This document shows, piece after piece, positions 8,291 through 16,814 of a stretch of 36,335 nucleotides of DNA. How positions within the stretch are numbered: the first letter of the stretch is position 1; the number at the start of each line of letters is the position of its first letter. Below the pieces are notes generated by a model. It was not told the origin of the DNA and did no database searches. It saw only the letters and a program-made list of their open reading frames with translations. Origin of the DNA: Fidelibacterota bacterium UBA7301 (GTDB lineage: Bacteria > Fidelibacterota > Marinisomatia > Marinisomatales > TCS55); contig DKQT01000042.1 of NCBI GenBank assembly GCA_002471845.1, positions 86,094 to 122,428 of the forward strand, given 5' to 3'. A program made the translations under genes and the position numbers.

Positions 8291-11062
8291 TTATTGAATG
8301 ACAATTTCATCAGCAAATAACCATGCTGCATTCCCCTGGGCAGGATGCCAACTTGGTAAAACAGTTTGATTTCGGGCGGTTACTTTAATATATCGAATAG
8401 GATTACTATCATAATTCACATTCACATTTCTAAACAAAATTTCTGGTGATTTGGTGACTTCATATTCTTTGTTCTGCACCAATTGATAATCTACGCCATC
8501 TACTGATACTTCAAAACGAACTTCCTTTGGAAAAAAGATCCAGGCGCCTTGATTTTGAAGAAAACTTATTCCAAGTTTTTTTATCGAAGTCAACGACTCC
8601 AAATCAATGACTACTTCAATATCATTTCTTGCAAAGCCCTGCCAAAACCCATCATGATGATTGATTGTTCCCCGCTTACCATCCACCAGAGCGAATGCCT
8701 CTCCCCCAGGATAATGAGGACTATAAGGATGTTTATAAGAAACTAATTTACCAATTCCCAAATGATTCACATTCAACTCATCTTCAGAACGGTCTAAATC
8801 CAATCGTCCAATAGGGCGAACACCACTCCCTTTCGTTTTCGTAATGCGGTCACCCAATTCTTCGCGGGAATTCTGACCAAGTTCTTTTAATTGTGTAACA
8901 ATTTTGGGAAATTGTTCTGCCACATTGTAAGACTCGCTGATATCATTTTCAAGATCATACAATTCGATACCTGCATTGCCTCGAGCATATGGTCCGGGAT
9001 AGCCATCATTCCCAGGTTCTACACCTAAATAAGAACGATATTCATGCGGAAAGGTCAATTTCCACTTTCCTTGGCGCACCGCTACCAATTCACCAACATA
9101 ATAGTAATTATATTCCTTTCTTGGCGATTCATTTGATTTCCCAACCAAGTGTGATTTAAAACTGATTCCATCAATTTTTTTCTTAGGCAAATCAACACCA
9201 ACAATATCAGCGATTGTTGGCAGGATATCAACCGTTGCAGTAAGTTGATTTGATACAAATCCATGAGGAATTTTACCGGGCCAACGCATTATAGCAGGGA
9301 CGCGTGCTCCCCCTTCCCACATGGCCCCTTTACCTTCTCTCAAAGGACCCGTTAAACCTGCATGATTACCATAATTCAACCAGGGGCCGTTATCACTGGT
9401 AAAAATGACCAATGTATTTTCATCAAGGCCATTTGCTTTGAGTGCTTTCAATATTTCACCCACGGACCAGTCAATCTCCATTATCACATCACCATACATA
9501 CCCTGCTGGCTTTTTCCTTTAAATTTATCAGATACACCTAAGGGCACATGTGGCATGGAATGAGGTAAATATAAAAAAAAAGGATTATCTTTATTTTTTT
9601 CGATGAACTTTACAGCACGTTCTGTATAACGAGTAGTTAACCGGTCTTGATCAGCCAGTGTACGGATCTCCTCAATCTTTTCATTGCCTTCAATAAGAGG
9701 TAACTGGGGATAAAAACTTTTAAAATGATCCGTACCGCTCACGGGTGCACCACTATAGTCTACAGGCCACATATCATTGGAATAGGGTACTCCAAAATAT
9801 TCATCAAATCCTTGCTGAAGAGGGAGAAATTTTTCATGATGACCTAAATGCCATTTTCCGAAGGCAGCCGTGGCATAGCCTTTATTTTTTAATATCTCCG
9901 CGATGGTTTCTTCCTCCGGATTCAGGCCTACCCTGGCTGTATGGTTATAGGCACCTTGCACGCCTACACGCTCAGAATAACAACCGGTAAGCAAGGCAGC
10001 TCGAGAAGCACTGCAGACCGCTTGGGATACATGAAAATCTGTGAAGCGCATACCTTCATCAGCCATCTGATCTAAATTTGGTGTACTATAACCCCGGGCC
10101 CCGTAAACACCTACGTCGGCATAGCCCTGATCATCTGTAAAAATCAGGACAATATTCGGTTGTGACTTTTTTATTCCGAGGTTAATGCCACCCACAAACA
10201 GAATTGTAAATAGGACTGTCGTTAACGCCTGCTTTTTCAAAAAGGGGTCAAAATTATGAAAATCAGTTCGACGGCGCATGTTTTGAACTGATCCAATAAA
10301 CAAGGGTGCCGACAATAAAAAGGCATAATGAAAATAATTCATACTTGGCATCACATAGACTAAAGCCAACAGGATTCCGCTGTAAACCAATGCCTGATGA
10401 TAGGACTTTGCATTATCAATGCCCATACGCACCACCAATGTATTCTTACCGAATTTGGCATCCGCTTTGTGATCCCGCATATTATTAATATTCAGAACAG
10501 CAGTCGTGAACAACCCAATAGACGATGCCGGCAGGAGCAGGTCCCAGCGAAAGGAGTGGGCATGGAGAAAGTAGGACCCCAAAACGCCAAGCCAGCCAAA
10601 AAAGAGAAACACAAAAACATCACCCAACCCCGCATAGCCGTAAGGATTTTTCCCCATGGTATATTTCACGGCAACACCCATGGCTGTTAAACCGAGAACT
10701 GCAAATAACCCTGCTTTGGATAAATCCAGTCCCAGTGTCCCTTTATAGATAAGCCACACACCAAAAACAGAACAGAGTATAGCAATAACCCACATGGCGT
10801 TCACCATTTCATCTTTGGTAATGAGACCCGCCTGCATGGTTCTGTCCGGACCCACGCGATCTTCATTGTCCGTTCCTTTTACAAAATCTCCGTAATCATT
10901 GGCAAGATTTGACAGGATTTGTAGAAAAAGTGTGGTTACCAATGCCAGAAGAAAGACCCTCAGATTAAACCGTCCATCTGCCATAGCTAATCCACTCCCC
11001 ATGATGATACAGGAAAAGGCTAAGGGTAGCGTCCGTATTCTAAATGCTTTAATCCACTTCAT
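8291..11062 (-). CDS. menA: MenA prenyltransferase fused to a sulfatase and a discoidin-like domain
   Basis: This is one uninterrupted 923-codon frame with three parts. Residues 1 to about 298 are a full-length MenA, the UbiA-family enzyme that prenylates 1,4-dihydroxy-2-naphthoate. They include the first Asp motif NLANDYGD (52-59) with D65, and the second NINNMRDHKAD (191-201). The last helix (about 279-296) runs directly into residues 300-745, a type I sulfatase. That part has Asp310/Asp311, formylglycine site CSASR (350-354), GKWHLG (402-407), PHSMPH (500-505) and TSDNG (555-559). Residues from about 770 to 923 resemble an F5/8 type C (discoidin) domain. The sulfatase lacks its own signal peptide. 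UbiA proteins have nine helices with the C-terminus outside, so the fusion would place the sulfatase in the periplasm. The ATG is at 11062. This architecture is unfamiliar to me. Confidence 0.85.
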   Translation of the reverse strand: MKWIKAFRIRTLPLAFSCIIMGSGLAMADGRFNLRVFLLALVTTLFLQILSNLANDYGDFVKGTDNEDRVGPDRTMQAGLITKDEMVNAMWVIAILCSVFGVWLIYKGTLGLDLSKAGLFAVLGLTAMGVAVKYTMGKNPYGYAGLGDVFVFLFFGWLGVLGSYFLHAHSFRWDLLLPASSIGLFTTAVLNINNMRDHKADAKFGKNTLVVRMGIDNAKSYHQALVYSGILLALVYVMPSMNYFHYAFLLSAPLFIGSVQNMRRRTDFHNFDPFLKKQALTTVLFTILFVGGINLGIKKSQPNIVLIFTDDQGYADVGVYGARGYSTPNLDQMADEGMRFTDFHVSQAVCSASRAALLTGCYSERVGVQGAYNHTARVGLNPEEETIAEILKNKGYATAAFGKWHLGHHEKFLPLQQGFDEYFGVPYSNDMWPVDYSGAPVSGTDHFKSFYPQLPLIEGNEKIEEIRTLADQDRLTTRYTERAVKFIEKNKDNPFFLYLPHSMPHVPLGVSDKFKGKSQQGMYGDVIMEIDWSVGEILKALKANGLDENTLVIFTSDNGPWLNYGNHAGLTGPLREGKGAMWEGGARVPAIMRWPGKIPHGFVSNQLTATVDILPTIADIVGVDLPKKKIDGISFKSHLVGKSNESPRKEYNYYYVGELVAVRQGKWKLTFPHEYRSYLGVEPGNDGYPGPYARGNAGIELYDLENDISESYNVAEQFPKIVTQLKELGQNSREELGDRITKTKGSGVRPIGRLDLDRSEDELNVNHLGIGKLVSYKHPYSPHYPGGEAFALVDGKRGTINHHDGFWQGFARNDIEVVIDLESLTSIKKLGISFLQNQGAWIFFPKEVRFEVSVDGVDYQLVQNKEYEVTKSPEILFRNVNVNYDSNPIRYIKVTARNQTVLPSWHPAQGNAAWLFADEIVIQ

Positions 11063-11124
11063 ATTATAATTGCCACTAAGATACGAAGACTCAAAGTTTT
11101 ACTTAGGGCCTTTGCGGTTATCCA

Positions 11125-11949
11125 TCAAGGAAATTTGGGGTACTTTGAAAAATCCGGTTTCCGTTTTTCCACAAAGGCGTCCCGTCCTTCCTTCGCTTCA
11201 TCGGATAAATAATAAAGCAACGTGGAATTTCCGGCCAATTCTTGAATACCCGCTTGTCCATCCAATTCTGCATTGAAGGATGCTTTCAGCATCCGGATCG
11301 CCAAGGGTGACCTCTCCTGGATCTTCTTCGCCCATTCAATGAAGGTATCTTCCAGCTTATCTAAAGGCACAACTGTATTCACCAATCCCATATCCAAAGC
11401 TTGCTGTGCGTCGTATTGATCACAAAGATACCAAATCTCGCGAGCTTTTTTCTGCCCCACACTTCGTGCTAAATAGGATGCACCAAATCCACCATCGAAT
11501 GAACCAACCTTTGGGCCGGTCTGACCAAACTGTGCATTTTCAGCCGCAATGGTCAGATCGCAAACCACATGAAGCACATGACCACCGCCAATGGACCATC
11601 CTGCCACTGCCGCAATCACCACTTTTGGGATGGATCGAATCTGCTTTTGCAAGTCCAACACATTGAGCCGTGGTACTTCATCCTTACCCACGTAACCACC
11701 ATGACCCCGTACACTTTGGTCACCACCGCTGCAAAAGGCCTTCCCCCCTTCACCGGTAAATATAATGACATCAATATTTTCATCATCCCTGCAAATATTC
11801 ATGGCATCGATCATTTCTTTCACCGTCCGCGGGGTGAATGCATTATGCTTTTCCGGACGGTTGATGCTGATTTTGGCAATTCCTTCAAAAAAATCAAATT
11901 TTATTTCATCATATTGCCGAATCGTTTTCCAATTTTGTTTCCAATCCAT
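11125..11949 (-). CDS. menB: 1,4-dihydroxy-2-naphthoyl-CoA synthase MenB
   Basis: This 274-residue crotonase-fold enzyme closes the second ring: o-succinylbenzoyl-CoA becomes DHNA-CoA. Family signatures are FSGGDQ-like CSGGDQSVRG near residue 72, the oxyanion region AGWSIGGGH, and FGQTGPKVGSFDGG, whose QTGP form corresponds to the bicarbonate-dependent type I MenB. Near the C-terminus, LLYYLSDEAKEGRDAF contains the conserved tyrosine region. Length is close to the roughly 285 residues of E. coli MenB. The ATG at 11949 follows AAGGAG at a good distance. It lies 16 bases after menD and 62 bases before the MenA fusion. Confidence 0.95.
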   Translation of the reverse strand: MDWKQNWKTIRQYDEIKFDFFEGIAKISINRPEKHNAFTPRTVKEMIDAMNICRDDENIDVIIFTGEGGKAFCSGGDQSVRGHGGYVGKDEVPRLNVLDLQKQIRSIPKVVIAAVAGWSIGGGHVLHVVCDLTIAAENAQFGQTGPKVGSFDGGFGASYLARSVGQKKAREIWYLCDQYDAQQALDMGLVNTVVPLDKLEDTFIEWAKKIQERSPLAIRMLKASFNAELDGQAGIQELAGNSTLLYYLSDEAKEGRDAFVEKRKPDFSKYPKFP

Positions 11950-11965
11950 AATTAACTCCTTATTT

Positions 11966-13624
11966 TTATATCTTTTTGGTAATCCTTTTAAATGTTTCGG
12001 TATTTGTTTTCATGTCTGTAAATATTTCCAGGATGCCTGCTTCCCACTCATGGATAGCTTCCAAGGATGCAGCGGACGTATAGGCTAATCCAAATTCTTT
12101 TGCGGTCAATTCTGCTGTTCGCTCGTGGGGTGTAGTAAATAAATCTGTCAGCCCATTTTGGTTTGAGGGCCCGGGAATCATATTAAAAATCCCACCACCA
12201 CTGTCATTCAAAATGATAATTTGTAGATTGCTTGGAAATGTATGATTCAGCCATAACCCATTCCGATCATAAAAAAAGGACAGATCCCCAACAATCAATG
12301 TGTGCTTCTTATCCGGTTCTCCTAATGCATGACCTACTGCCGAACTCACAACACCATCAATCCCTGACGTTCCACGATTACACCAAACATCTACGGTTTG
12401 TTCATTCACGCCGATAAAATTAGCAATCCGTACCGGCATGCTGTTCCCCAAATGCAAAACCGAATTCTCTAGAAGTTGCGCAATCACTTTTTGAACGGCG
12501 GAAAAATAATTAAACTTGGCACTCCTCAATATTGAAATAAGATTTTCATCAACTTCTATTTGAGCCTTGGACAATAAATTAAAATAAGAGTCATCCTTTT
12601 CTCTATCTGTCAGTGCACTCTGCGACACCGCGGCAAACTTATTTACCCATTCTTTTAAAAATTCAACAGGCTCTATTTCAATAATTTTAGTCAACGATTG
12701 AAACGGGTCTCCCACCATACCCAATCCAATATGCCAATGGACTTTCGGTTTATTTGCTCTCAAAAACAATTTCAGATTTTTGGAAATGACCGATCGCCCA
12801 AAAGTAATTAATAAATCGGGAGATAAAGAATTGTCCGCATTTTTAAAAAGAAGATCAGGTGATTTAATGACCCCATCCACTCTATGGAGATTAGAGATCA
12901 CATCTCCAACTACCGGTATACCCAACTGATTGAGTACATTCACTAATTCCTGATTCGGCTCCATCTGCCCACCCAATACCATCACTTTTTCAGATGATTT
13001 CAGGACCAATTCAAACTCATCCCAAACTGACTTATCGATTTTGTTAATTTTATTTTTTCTCCGTGTACTCCATATCTCCGTGGTAAAATTAACTTCATCA
13101 ATTGAATCCGGATAAAACGGCTCCCGGATAGGAATATTCAAATGCACCGGCCCTTTTGTACCGTCCAAGGCCAATTCAAATGCTTTTTCGGCCACATCCA
13201 CATTTTCTTCGTCATAAATAAAATTGTCTTTCACATGGTCAACATACAGATTTCTCTGATGGATTGTTTGTCCATCCCACTGGTCGATCCACTCTGGTGG
13301 ACGATCGGCAGTTAGTACAATCAAAGGAACATTCTGATAAAAGGCTTCTGTCACCGCTGGAGCAAAATTCTGTGCTGCCGTACCTGATGTACAAACCAAT
13401 ACAACAGGCTTATCTGATTGCTGGGCAAGCCCAAGGGTAACAAAACCTGCAGTTCGTTCATCCGTTACAGAAATTGTTTCGATCTTTGGATATTTTCCAA
13501 ATCCGATAAGTAAAGGCGCACAACGAGAACCGGGACACACCACTGCTTTTTCCACGCCGAATTCAGCACATAGACCAATTAGATCATAAATATGCCGGGT
13601 GTTTTGTAAAGCCACAAAGTTCAT
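11966..13624 (-). CDS. menD: SEPHCHC synthase MenD
   Basis: This 552-residue thiamine-diphosphate enzyme adds a succinic semialdehyde unit from 2-oxoglutarate to isochorismate, the first committed menaquinone step. The N-terminal domain has AVVCPGSRCAPL and SGTAAQNFAPAVTEA. ADRPPEWIDQWDGQTI is a typical MenD segment. The C-terminal ThDP-binding part shows CNRGTSGIDG followed by GDLSFFYDRNG, then NDSGGGIFNMIP, which fits the family's metal/pyrophosphate-binding motif. Length matches E. coli MenD (556). It starts at ATG 13624, 21 bases after the MenF stop, and is followed by menB after 16 bases. It is a clear member of the men operon. Confidence 0.95.
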   Translation of the reverse strand: MNFVALQNTRHIYDLIGLCAEFGVEKAVVCPGSRCAPLLIGFGKYPKIETISVTDERTAGFVTLGLAQQSDKPVVLVCTSGTAAQNFAPAVTEAFYQNVPLIVLTADRPPEWIDQWDGQTIHQRNLYVDHVKDNFIYDEENVDVAEKAFELALDGTKGPVHLNIPIREPFYPDSIDEVNFTTEIWSTRRKNKINKIDKSVWDEFELVLKSSEKVMVLGGQMEPNQELVNVLNQLGIPVVGDVISNLHRVDGVIKSPDLLFKNADNSLSPDLLITFGRSVISKNLKLFLRANKPKVHWHIGLGMVGDPFQSLTKIIEIEPVEFLKEWVNKFAAVSQSALTDREKDDSYFNLLSKAQIEVDENLISILRSAKFNYFSAVQKVIAQLLENSVLHLGNSMPVRIANFIGVNEQTVDVWCNRGTSGIDGVVSSAVGHALGEPDKKHTLIVGDLSFFYDRNGLWLNHTFPSNLQIIILNDSGGGIFNMIPGPSNQNGLTDLFTTPHERTAELTAKEFGLAYTSAASLEAIHEWEAGILEIFTDMKTNTETFKRITKKI

Positions 13625-13645
13625 AGAAATTACTAAAGTCTCTTT

Positions 13646-14842
13646 TCACTCTTTGGTTTTTGTGGCTCCGTGACCATTCATCACATCCAATAAAGTTTGG
13701 CATTTCAGGGCAGTTTCTTCCCACTCTTTCTCAGGGATTGAATCATGTGTAATCCCTGCACCGGCATAAAGCACCGCACGAGTCCGTAAAATTTGCATGC
13801 AACGAAGATTGACATACAGTCTTGAAACGCCATCCATATTTACCGGACCTAAAAATCCGCTGTAGAATTCCCTATTCAAATGTTCATTGGCGGCAATGAA
13901 CCGGAGGGCCGAATATTTCGGCATCCCACACACAGCTGAAGTCGGATGAAGCAAATGAAGCATTACCGTTCCCAATTCAGGAAAGTGGACTTCATTCAGA
14001 TCCACCATGTATTCTGTTTTCAGGTGAATCATATTCCCGGCCCGAACCGATCGTGGGCCGGTTTCCACAAATTCCCGCAATCGAATAGTCTTGAATTGCT
14101 CAATGATGTAGCGGCTCACCATGGCCTGCTCTTCAATCTCTTTCTGATTCCACGCCGCTTTTGATAGATCTTTATCCACAGGAAATGGTTGCGTCCCCGC
14201 CACAGAAACCGTTCGAAAATGTTCGGAAGATGTTTCAATCAACAGTTCCGGCGTGGCGCCCATCCATGTTCCCCGACCGGGAATGGAGACCAAACTCACA
14301 AACGCATCGGGATAGGCTTGTTCTAACCGATTAAATTGTTCGATCACATTAAAATTTTCTGCTAAGGGTTCGTCATAAGTTCGCGCTGAAACCACCTTAT
14401 CAAATTCTCCATCTTCAATGGCTTTGATTCCATTTTCTACCATATCAATGAAGTGATTTTTCTCTCCTGATATTTCCGTATCCGGCCGATGATTCAAATG
14501 ATATGAATTGGTCAATGAGCTTGTCAAACTGCCATTTTCCATCTTCCTTTTTCCATGAACTATCTTCCATGAATTATCTTCCATCACCCATGCATATATA
14601 TCCGCCTTCAAAAACAGCGTCTCATTCCCTTCCGGATTCATAAATGGACTCACCACAAATCCCATATCCGTTTTCTGGAGATCGATTCTCCCTTTCGCTG
14701 GCGTTTCTGAGAAATCTCCCAAGAAGTGAACTGTTTTTTCTCGTGGACACCGCCATACAGCAATGATTCCATTTTCAACCATCACCTTGGACCATAGGTT
14801 TTCTAATGAAATTTTTTGTTCAGATATTGTTTCTGTTTTCAT
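13646..14842 (-). CDS. menF: Isochorismate synthase MenF
   Basis: This protein of about 398 residues belongs to the chorismate-binding family and converts chorismate to isochorismate at the branch into menaquinone. Evidence is the C-terminal catalytic region with VAGTQPFPVDKD, HPTSAVCGMPK, NREFYSGFLGPV, RCMQILRTRAVLYAGAGI and SIPEKEWEET. The last is the usual C-terminal signature of MenF/EntC proteins. The start is uncertain. The frame is open from a GTG at 14893 and has ATGs at 14887 and 14842. I prefer 14842 because the stretch before it holds an inverted repeat (14859-14885) and reads as non-conserved basic sequence. It lies between the thioesterase gene and menD. Confidence 0.9.
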   Translation of the reverse strand: MKTETISEQKISLENLWSKVMVENGIIAVWRCPREKTVHFLGDFSETPAKGRIDLQKTDMGFVVSPFMNPEGNETLFLKADIYAWVMEDNSWKIVHGKRKMENGSLTSSLTNSYHLNHRPDTEISGEKNHFIDMVENGIKAIEDGEFDKVVSARTYDEPLAENFNVIEQFNRLEQAYPDAFVSLVSIPGRGTWMGATPELLIETSSEHFRTVSVAGTQPFPVDKDLSKAAWNQKEIEEQAMVSRYIIEQFKTIRLREFVETGPRSVRAGNMIHLKTEYMVDLNEVHFPELGTVMLHLLHPTSAVCGMPKYSALRFIAANEHLNREFYSGFLGPVNMDGVSRLYVNLRCMQILRTRAVLYAGAGITHDSIPEKEWEETALKCQTLLDVMNGHGATKTKE

Positions 14843-14858
14843 GTGTTTACGTTTTCTT

Positions 14859-14885
14859 GTGTTCAAATCGTTAACACTCGAACAC
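14859..14885. promoter_or_regulatory. Inverted repeat upstream of menF
   Basis: GTGTTC (14859-14864) and GAACAC (14880-14885) form a perfect 6-base dyad with 15 bases between. Several inner positions also pair, around a central GTTAAC-like core. It falls between the thioesterase stop and the preferred menF start. It could be an operator, an mRNA hairpin that spaces expression within the operon, or chance. No promoter elements are convincing here. Confidence 0.3.
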
Positions 14886-14896
14886 ATGCGCACTTT

Positions 14897-15313
14897 CTAC
14901 TTTTTATCTACCACTGCCAAGGTCAACCGACTCACCGCCACCATTTTCCCATCATCATTTGTAATATCAATATTCCAAATGTGAATTTTTCTTTCCACTT
15001 TGATTGGTCTTGCCTTTCCATAGACCCAACCGTCTCTGGTACTTCTCAAATGGTTGCAATTGATTTCCACTCCTACCACTGTTTGTGTATCCCGATTCAC
15101 GTGCATTTCTCCGGCGATGCTTCCCAACGTTTCTGCCAAAGCCGCTGATGCACCGCCATGAAGCAATCCAAAGGGCTGAATGGTTCGATGATCCACAGGT
15201 ATTTTTCCGCAAACGAAATCACTTCCGAAATCAGTGATTTCAATGCCAAGATTTTCAACCATGGTATTTTTGCTGAATGCGTTCATTTGTTCTAATGTTT
15301 TTTGTTTTTCCAT
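14897..15313 (-). CDS. Hotdog-fold thioesterase, probable DHNA-CoA thioesterase
   Basis: This 138-residue PaaI/YbdB-type hotdog protein has the typical core QPFGLLHGGASAALAETLGS, with its HGG motif, and later VGVEINCNHLRS. In a locus that otherwise holds the menaquinone enzymes, the expected reaction is release of DHNA from DHNA-CoA, the step between MenB and MenA. The assignment rests on context, because hotdog thioesterases vary in substrate. The ATG at 15313 is preferred over an upstream in-frame start because it overlaps the UbiE stop codon as TAATG. Confidence 0.8.
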   Translation of the reverse strand: MEKQKTLEQMNAFSKNTMVENLGIEITDFGSDFVCGKIPVDHRTIQPFGLLHGGASAALAETLGSIAGEMHVNRDTQTVVGVEINCNHLRSTRDGWVYGKARPIKVERKIHIWNIDITNDDGKMVAVSRLTLAVVDKK

Positions 15314-16071
15314 TATTTTTGTCCTATATATAGTGTGCAAACCCCAAATGTCAGCGGAATTGCTAGACTATTTTTTAATCCCACCGATTCCATCAGCGCC
15401 ACAAATTCTTTTTGCGTGGGAAAATTCAAGATAGAGTCGACCAAATATTCGTAAGCCGCCGGATTCTTTGTGAAAATTTTTGCCAATTGTGGTAATACGC
15501 CATTCAAATAGAAACTATAGGTGCTTCGCCAAAACCCCGGTTCAGGTGTGGTGAGTTCCAAGATCATGACCTGTCCATTATCAACGATCACTCGTTTCAT
15601 TTCAGAAAGTGCTTTCACCATATCCGGGATATTCCGGATGCCAAAAGCAATGGCCGTCACATCAAAGGAATTATCATTAAAATCTATATTCGTGGCATCG
15701 CCCCATTTCAATTCCACACGATCTTCCAAATTCTGATTGGATATTTTTTCAATTCCCTTATCTACCATTTTCTGGACAAAATCCACACCGGTCACATTTA
15801 CTTCCTGATAAGTATTCGCACAATCCAAGGCAAGATCGCCGGTGCCGGTGGCCACATCCAAAAATCGATTAGTTTTGAAAAAGTTCATTTCAGAAACAGT
15901 TCGTTTCCGCCAAGCCACATCCCGCCGCCCGGATAATACCCTATTCAAAAAATCATACTTATCTGTTACAGATGCAAATATATCCTTTACAATTCCAATT
16001 CGTTGATCGTCGTTCATCTCCTGAACGGATGGATATTCTACATTTTGCGTCTTTGCGTCTTCGCTTTTCAC
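15313..16071 (-). CDS. ubiE: Demethylmenaquinone methyltransferase (UbiE/MenG)
   Basis: This 252-residue SAM-dependent methyltransferase performs the last step, methylating demethylmenaquinone. UbiE signatures present are the N-terminal VTDKYDFLNRVLSGRRD, the SAM motif FLDVATGTGDLALD, and the region NSFDVTAIAFGIRNIPD, which is highly characteristic of UbiE/MenG. Length agrees with the family (about 230-260). The start is GTG at 16071, which overlaps the TetR stop as GTGA. An internal Met19 is a possible alternative start. Its stop overlaps the thioesterase start. It is therefore embedded in a coupled TetR-ubiE-thioesterase unit upstream of menF. Confidence 0.93.
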   Translation of the reverse strand: MKSEDAKTQNVEYPSVQEMNDDQRIGIVKDIFASVTDKYDFLNRVLSGRRDVAWRKRTVSEMNFFKTNRFLDVATGTGDLALDCANTYQEVNVTGVDFVQKMVDKGIEKISNQNLEDRVELKWGDATNIDFNDNSFDVTAIAFGIRNIPDMVKALSEMKRVIVDNGQVMILELTTPEPGFWRSTYSFYLNGVLPQLAKIFTKNPAAYEYLVDSILNFPTQKEFVALMESVGLKNSLAIPLTFGVCTLYIGQK

Positions 16072-16694
16072 TTAAGTCCCTTAGTAAAAAATATTGTAAT
16101 CCCCTTCACCCACTCATCTCTATTAAACTGGTCTGCATCTCCATGGGATTTTGCTTCGTGGTAATCTTTCAAGAATCGGTTCAGAACTGAATCCAGGAAA
16201 AAGACCGCTTGTCCTTTATCCAAATTGGGATCCAATTCATTTCGATCCATGGCATCTTGGATTATCTCGCCCAAATAGTCATTAGATAGCACTTGTAATT
16301 CCGAAACGATTTTCTGTCGATTCGGAGAATCAGCAGAGTAAATCAGCCGAAAATAAATACGAGCCAATCTCGGATGATCGGTGATGAATTGCACACCCGA
16401 ATCCACGATTTTGGTAAGTCGTTTTTCGAATGGCAAATCAACTGTCTCATCCCGGACTTTCCGTAAATAAGCCTTTACTTCGCCTATTGCAAGATGATAA
16501 ATATGGTGGTAAAGACTACTTTTCGTTTTAAAATAATTAAAAAGCGATCCTTTGGCAATACCAGCTCGTTCCACCACCTTATTCATGGAGGCAGTTTCAT
16601 AGTTCCGTTCAGAAAACTCAGCTACGGATGCATCAACGATCCGCGCCTGTTTTTCTGTAGGCAATTGTTCAAATTTGTTTGTTGATGAAATCAT
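16068..16694 (-). CDS. TetR/AcrR-family regulator, first gene of the men locus
   Basis: This 208-residue protein has an N-terminal helix-turn-helix at about residues 12-60 (ERAGIAKGSLFNYFKTKSSLYHH). This matches the TetR pattern, followed by an all-helical ligand-binding region. It begins at ATG 16694, downstream of a short dyad (16709-16722), which suggests autoregulation. Its stop overlaps the UbiE start, so it heads the menaquinone transcription unit and probably controls it. The inducer is unknown; a quinone or acyl-CoA would be reasonable but is only a guess. Confidence 0.85.
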   Translation of the reverse strand: MISSTNKFEQLPTEKQARIVDASVAEFSERNYETASMNKVVERAGIAKGSLFNYFKTKSSLYHHIYHLAIGEVKAYLRKVRDETVDLPFEKRLTKIVDSGVQFITDHPRLARIYFRLIYSADSPNRQKIVSELQVLSNDYLGEIIQDAMDRNELDPNLDKGQAVFFLDSVLNRFLKDYHEAKSHGDADQFNRDEWVKGITIFFTKGLK

Positions 16695-16708
16695 AATTAA
16701 TATAATAA

Positions 16709-16722
16709 TGACCGGGTGGTCA
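16709..16722. promoter_or_regulatory. Candidate TetR operator upstream of the men locus
   Basis: TGACC (16709-16713) and GGTCA (16718-16722) form a perfect 5-base dyad around GGGT, 15 bases upstream of the TetR ATG. On the minus strand it overlaps TTGACC, a possible -35 hexamer. TetR-family proteins commonly bind such short palindromes at their own promoters. The matching -10 is poorly placed (spacing too short, or too close to the ATG), so I do not call the promoter itself. Confidence 0.45.
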
Positions 16723-16752
16723 ATTTAGCTTTTTCATTAATAATAGAAAAGA

Positions 16753-16780
16753 AAAAGCCCCCAAATATTTGGGGGCTTTT
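16753..16780 (-). terminator. Strong terminator closing the seven-gene operon
   Basis: AAAAGCCCCC (16753-16762) pairs perfectly with GGGGGCTTTT (16771-16780) around AAATATTT, which can itself pair. It sits 35 bases after the TonB-receptor stop and before the men-locus regulator. It insulates the two minus-strand transcription units. Confidence 0.93.
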
Positions 16781-16814
16781 AATGTAGAGACTATGGAGAG
16801 CTTATACTATATTA

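Noticed and set aside
9745..10752. Plus-strand open frames opposite the MenA-sulfatase gene
   Set aside because: They are antisense to a well-supported coding frame, have unusual composition and show no recognisable domains.
16695..16723. Sigma-70-type promoter TTGACC with a -10 before the TetR gene
   Set aside because: At proper spacing the -10 (TTAATT) would touch the start codon; better -10 matches give spacers of 15 bases or fewer.
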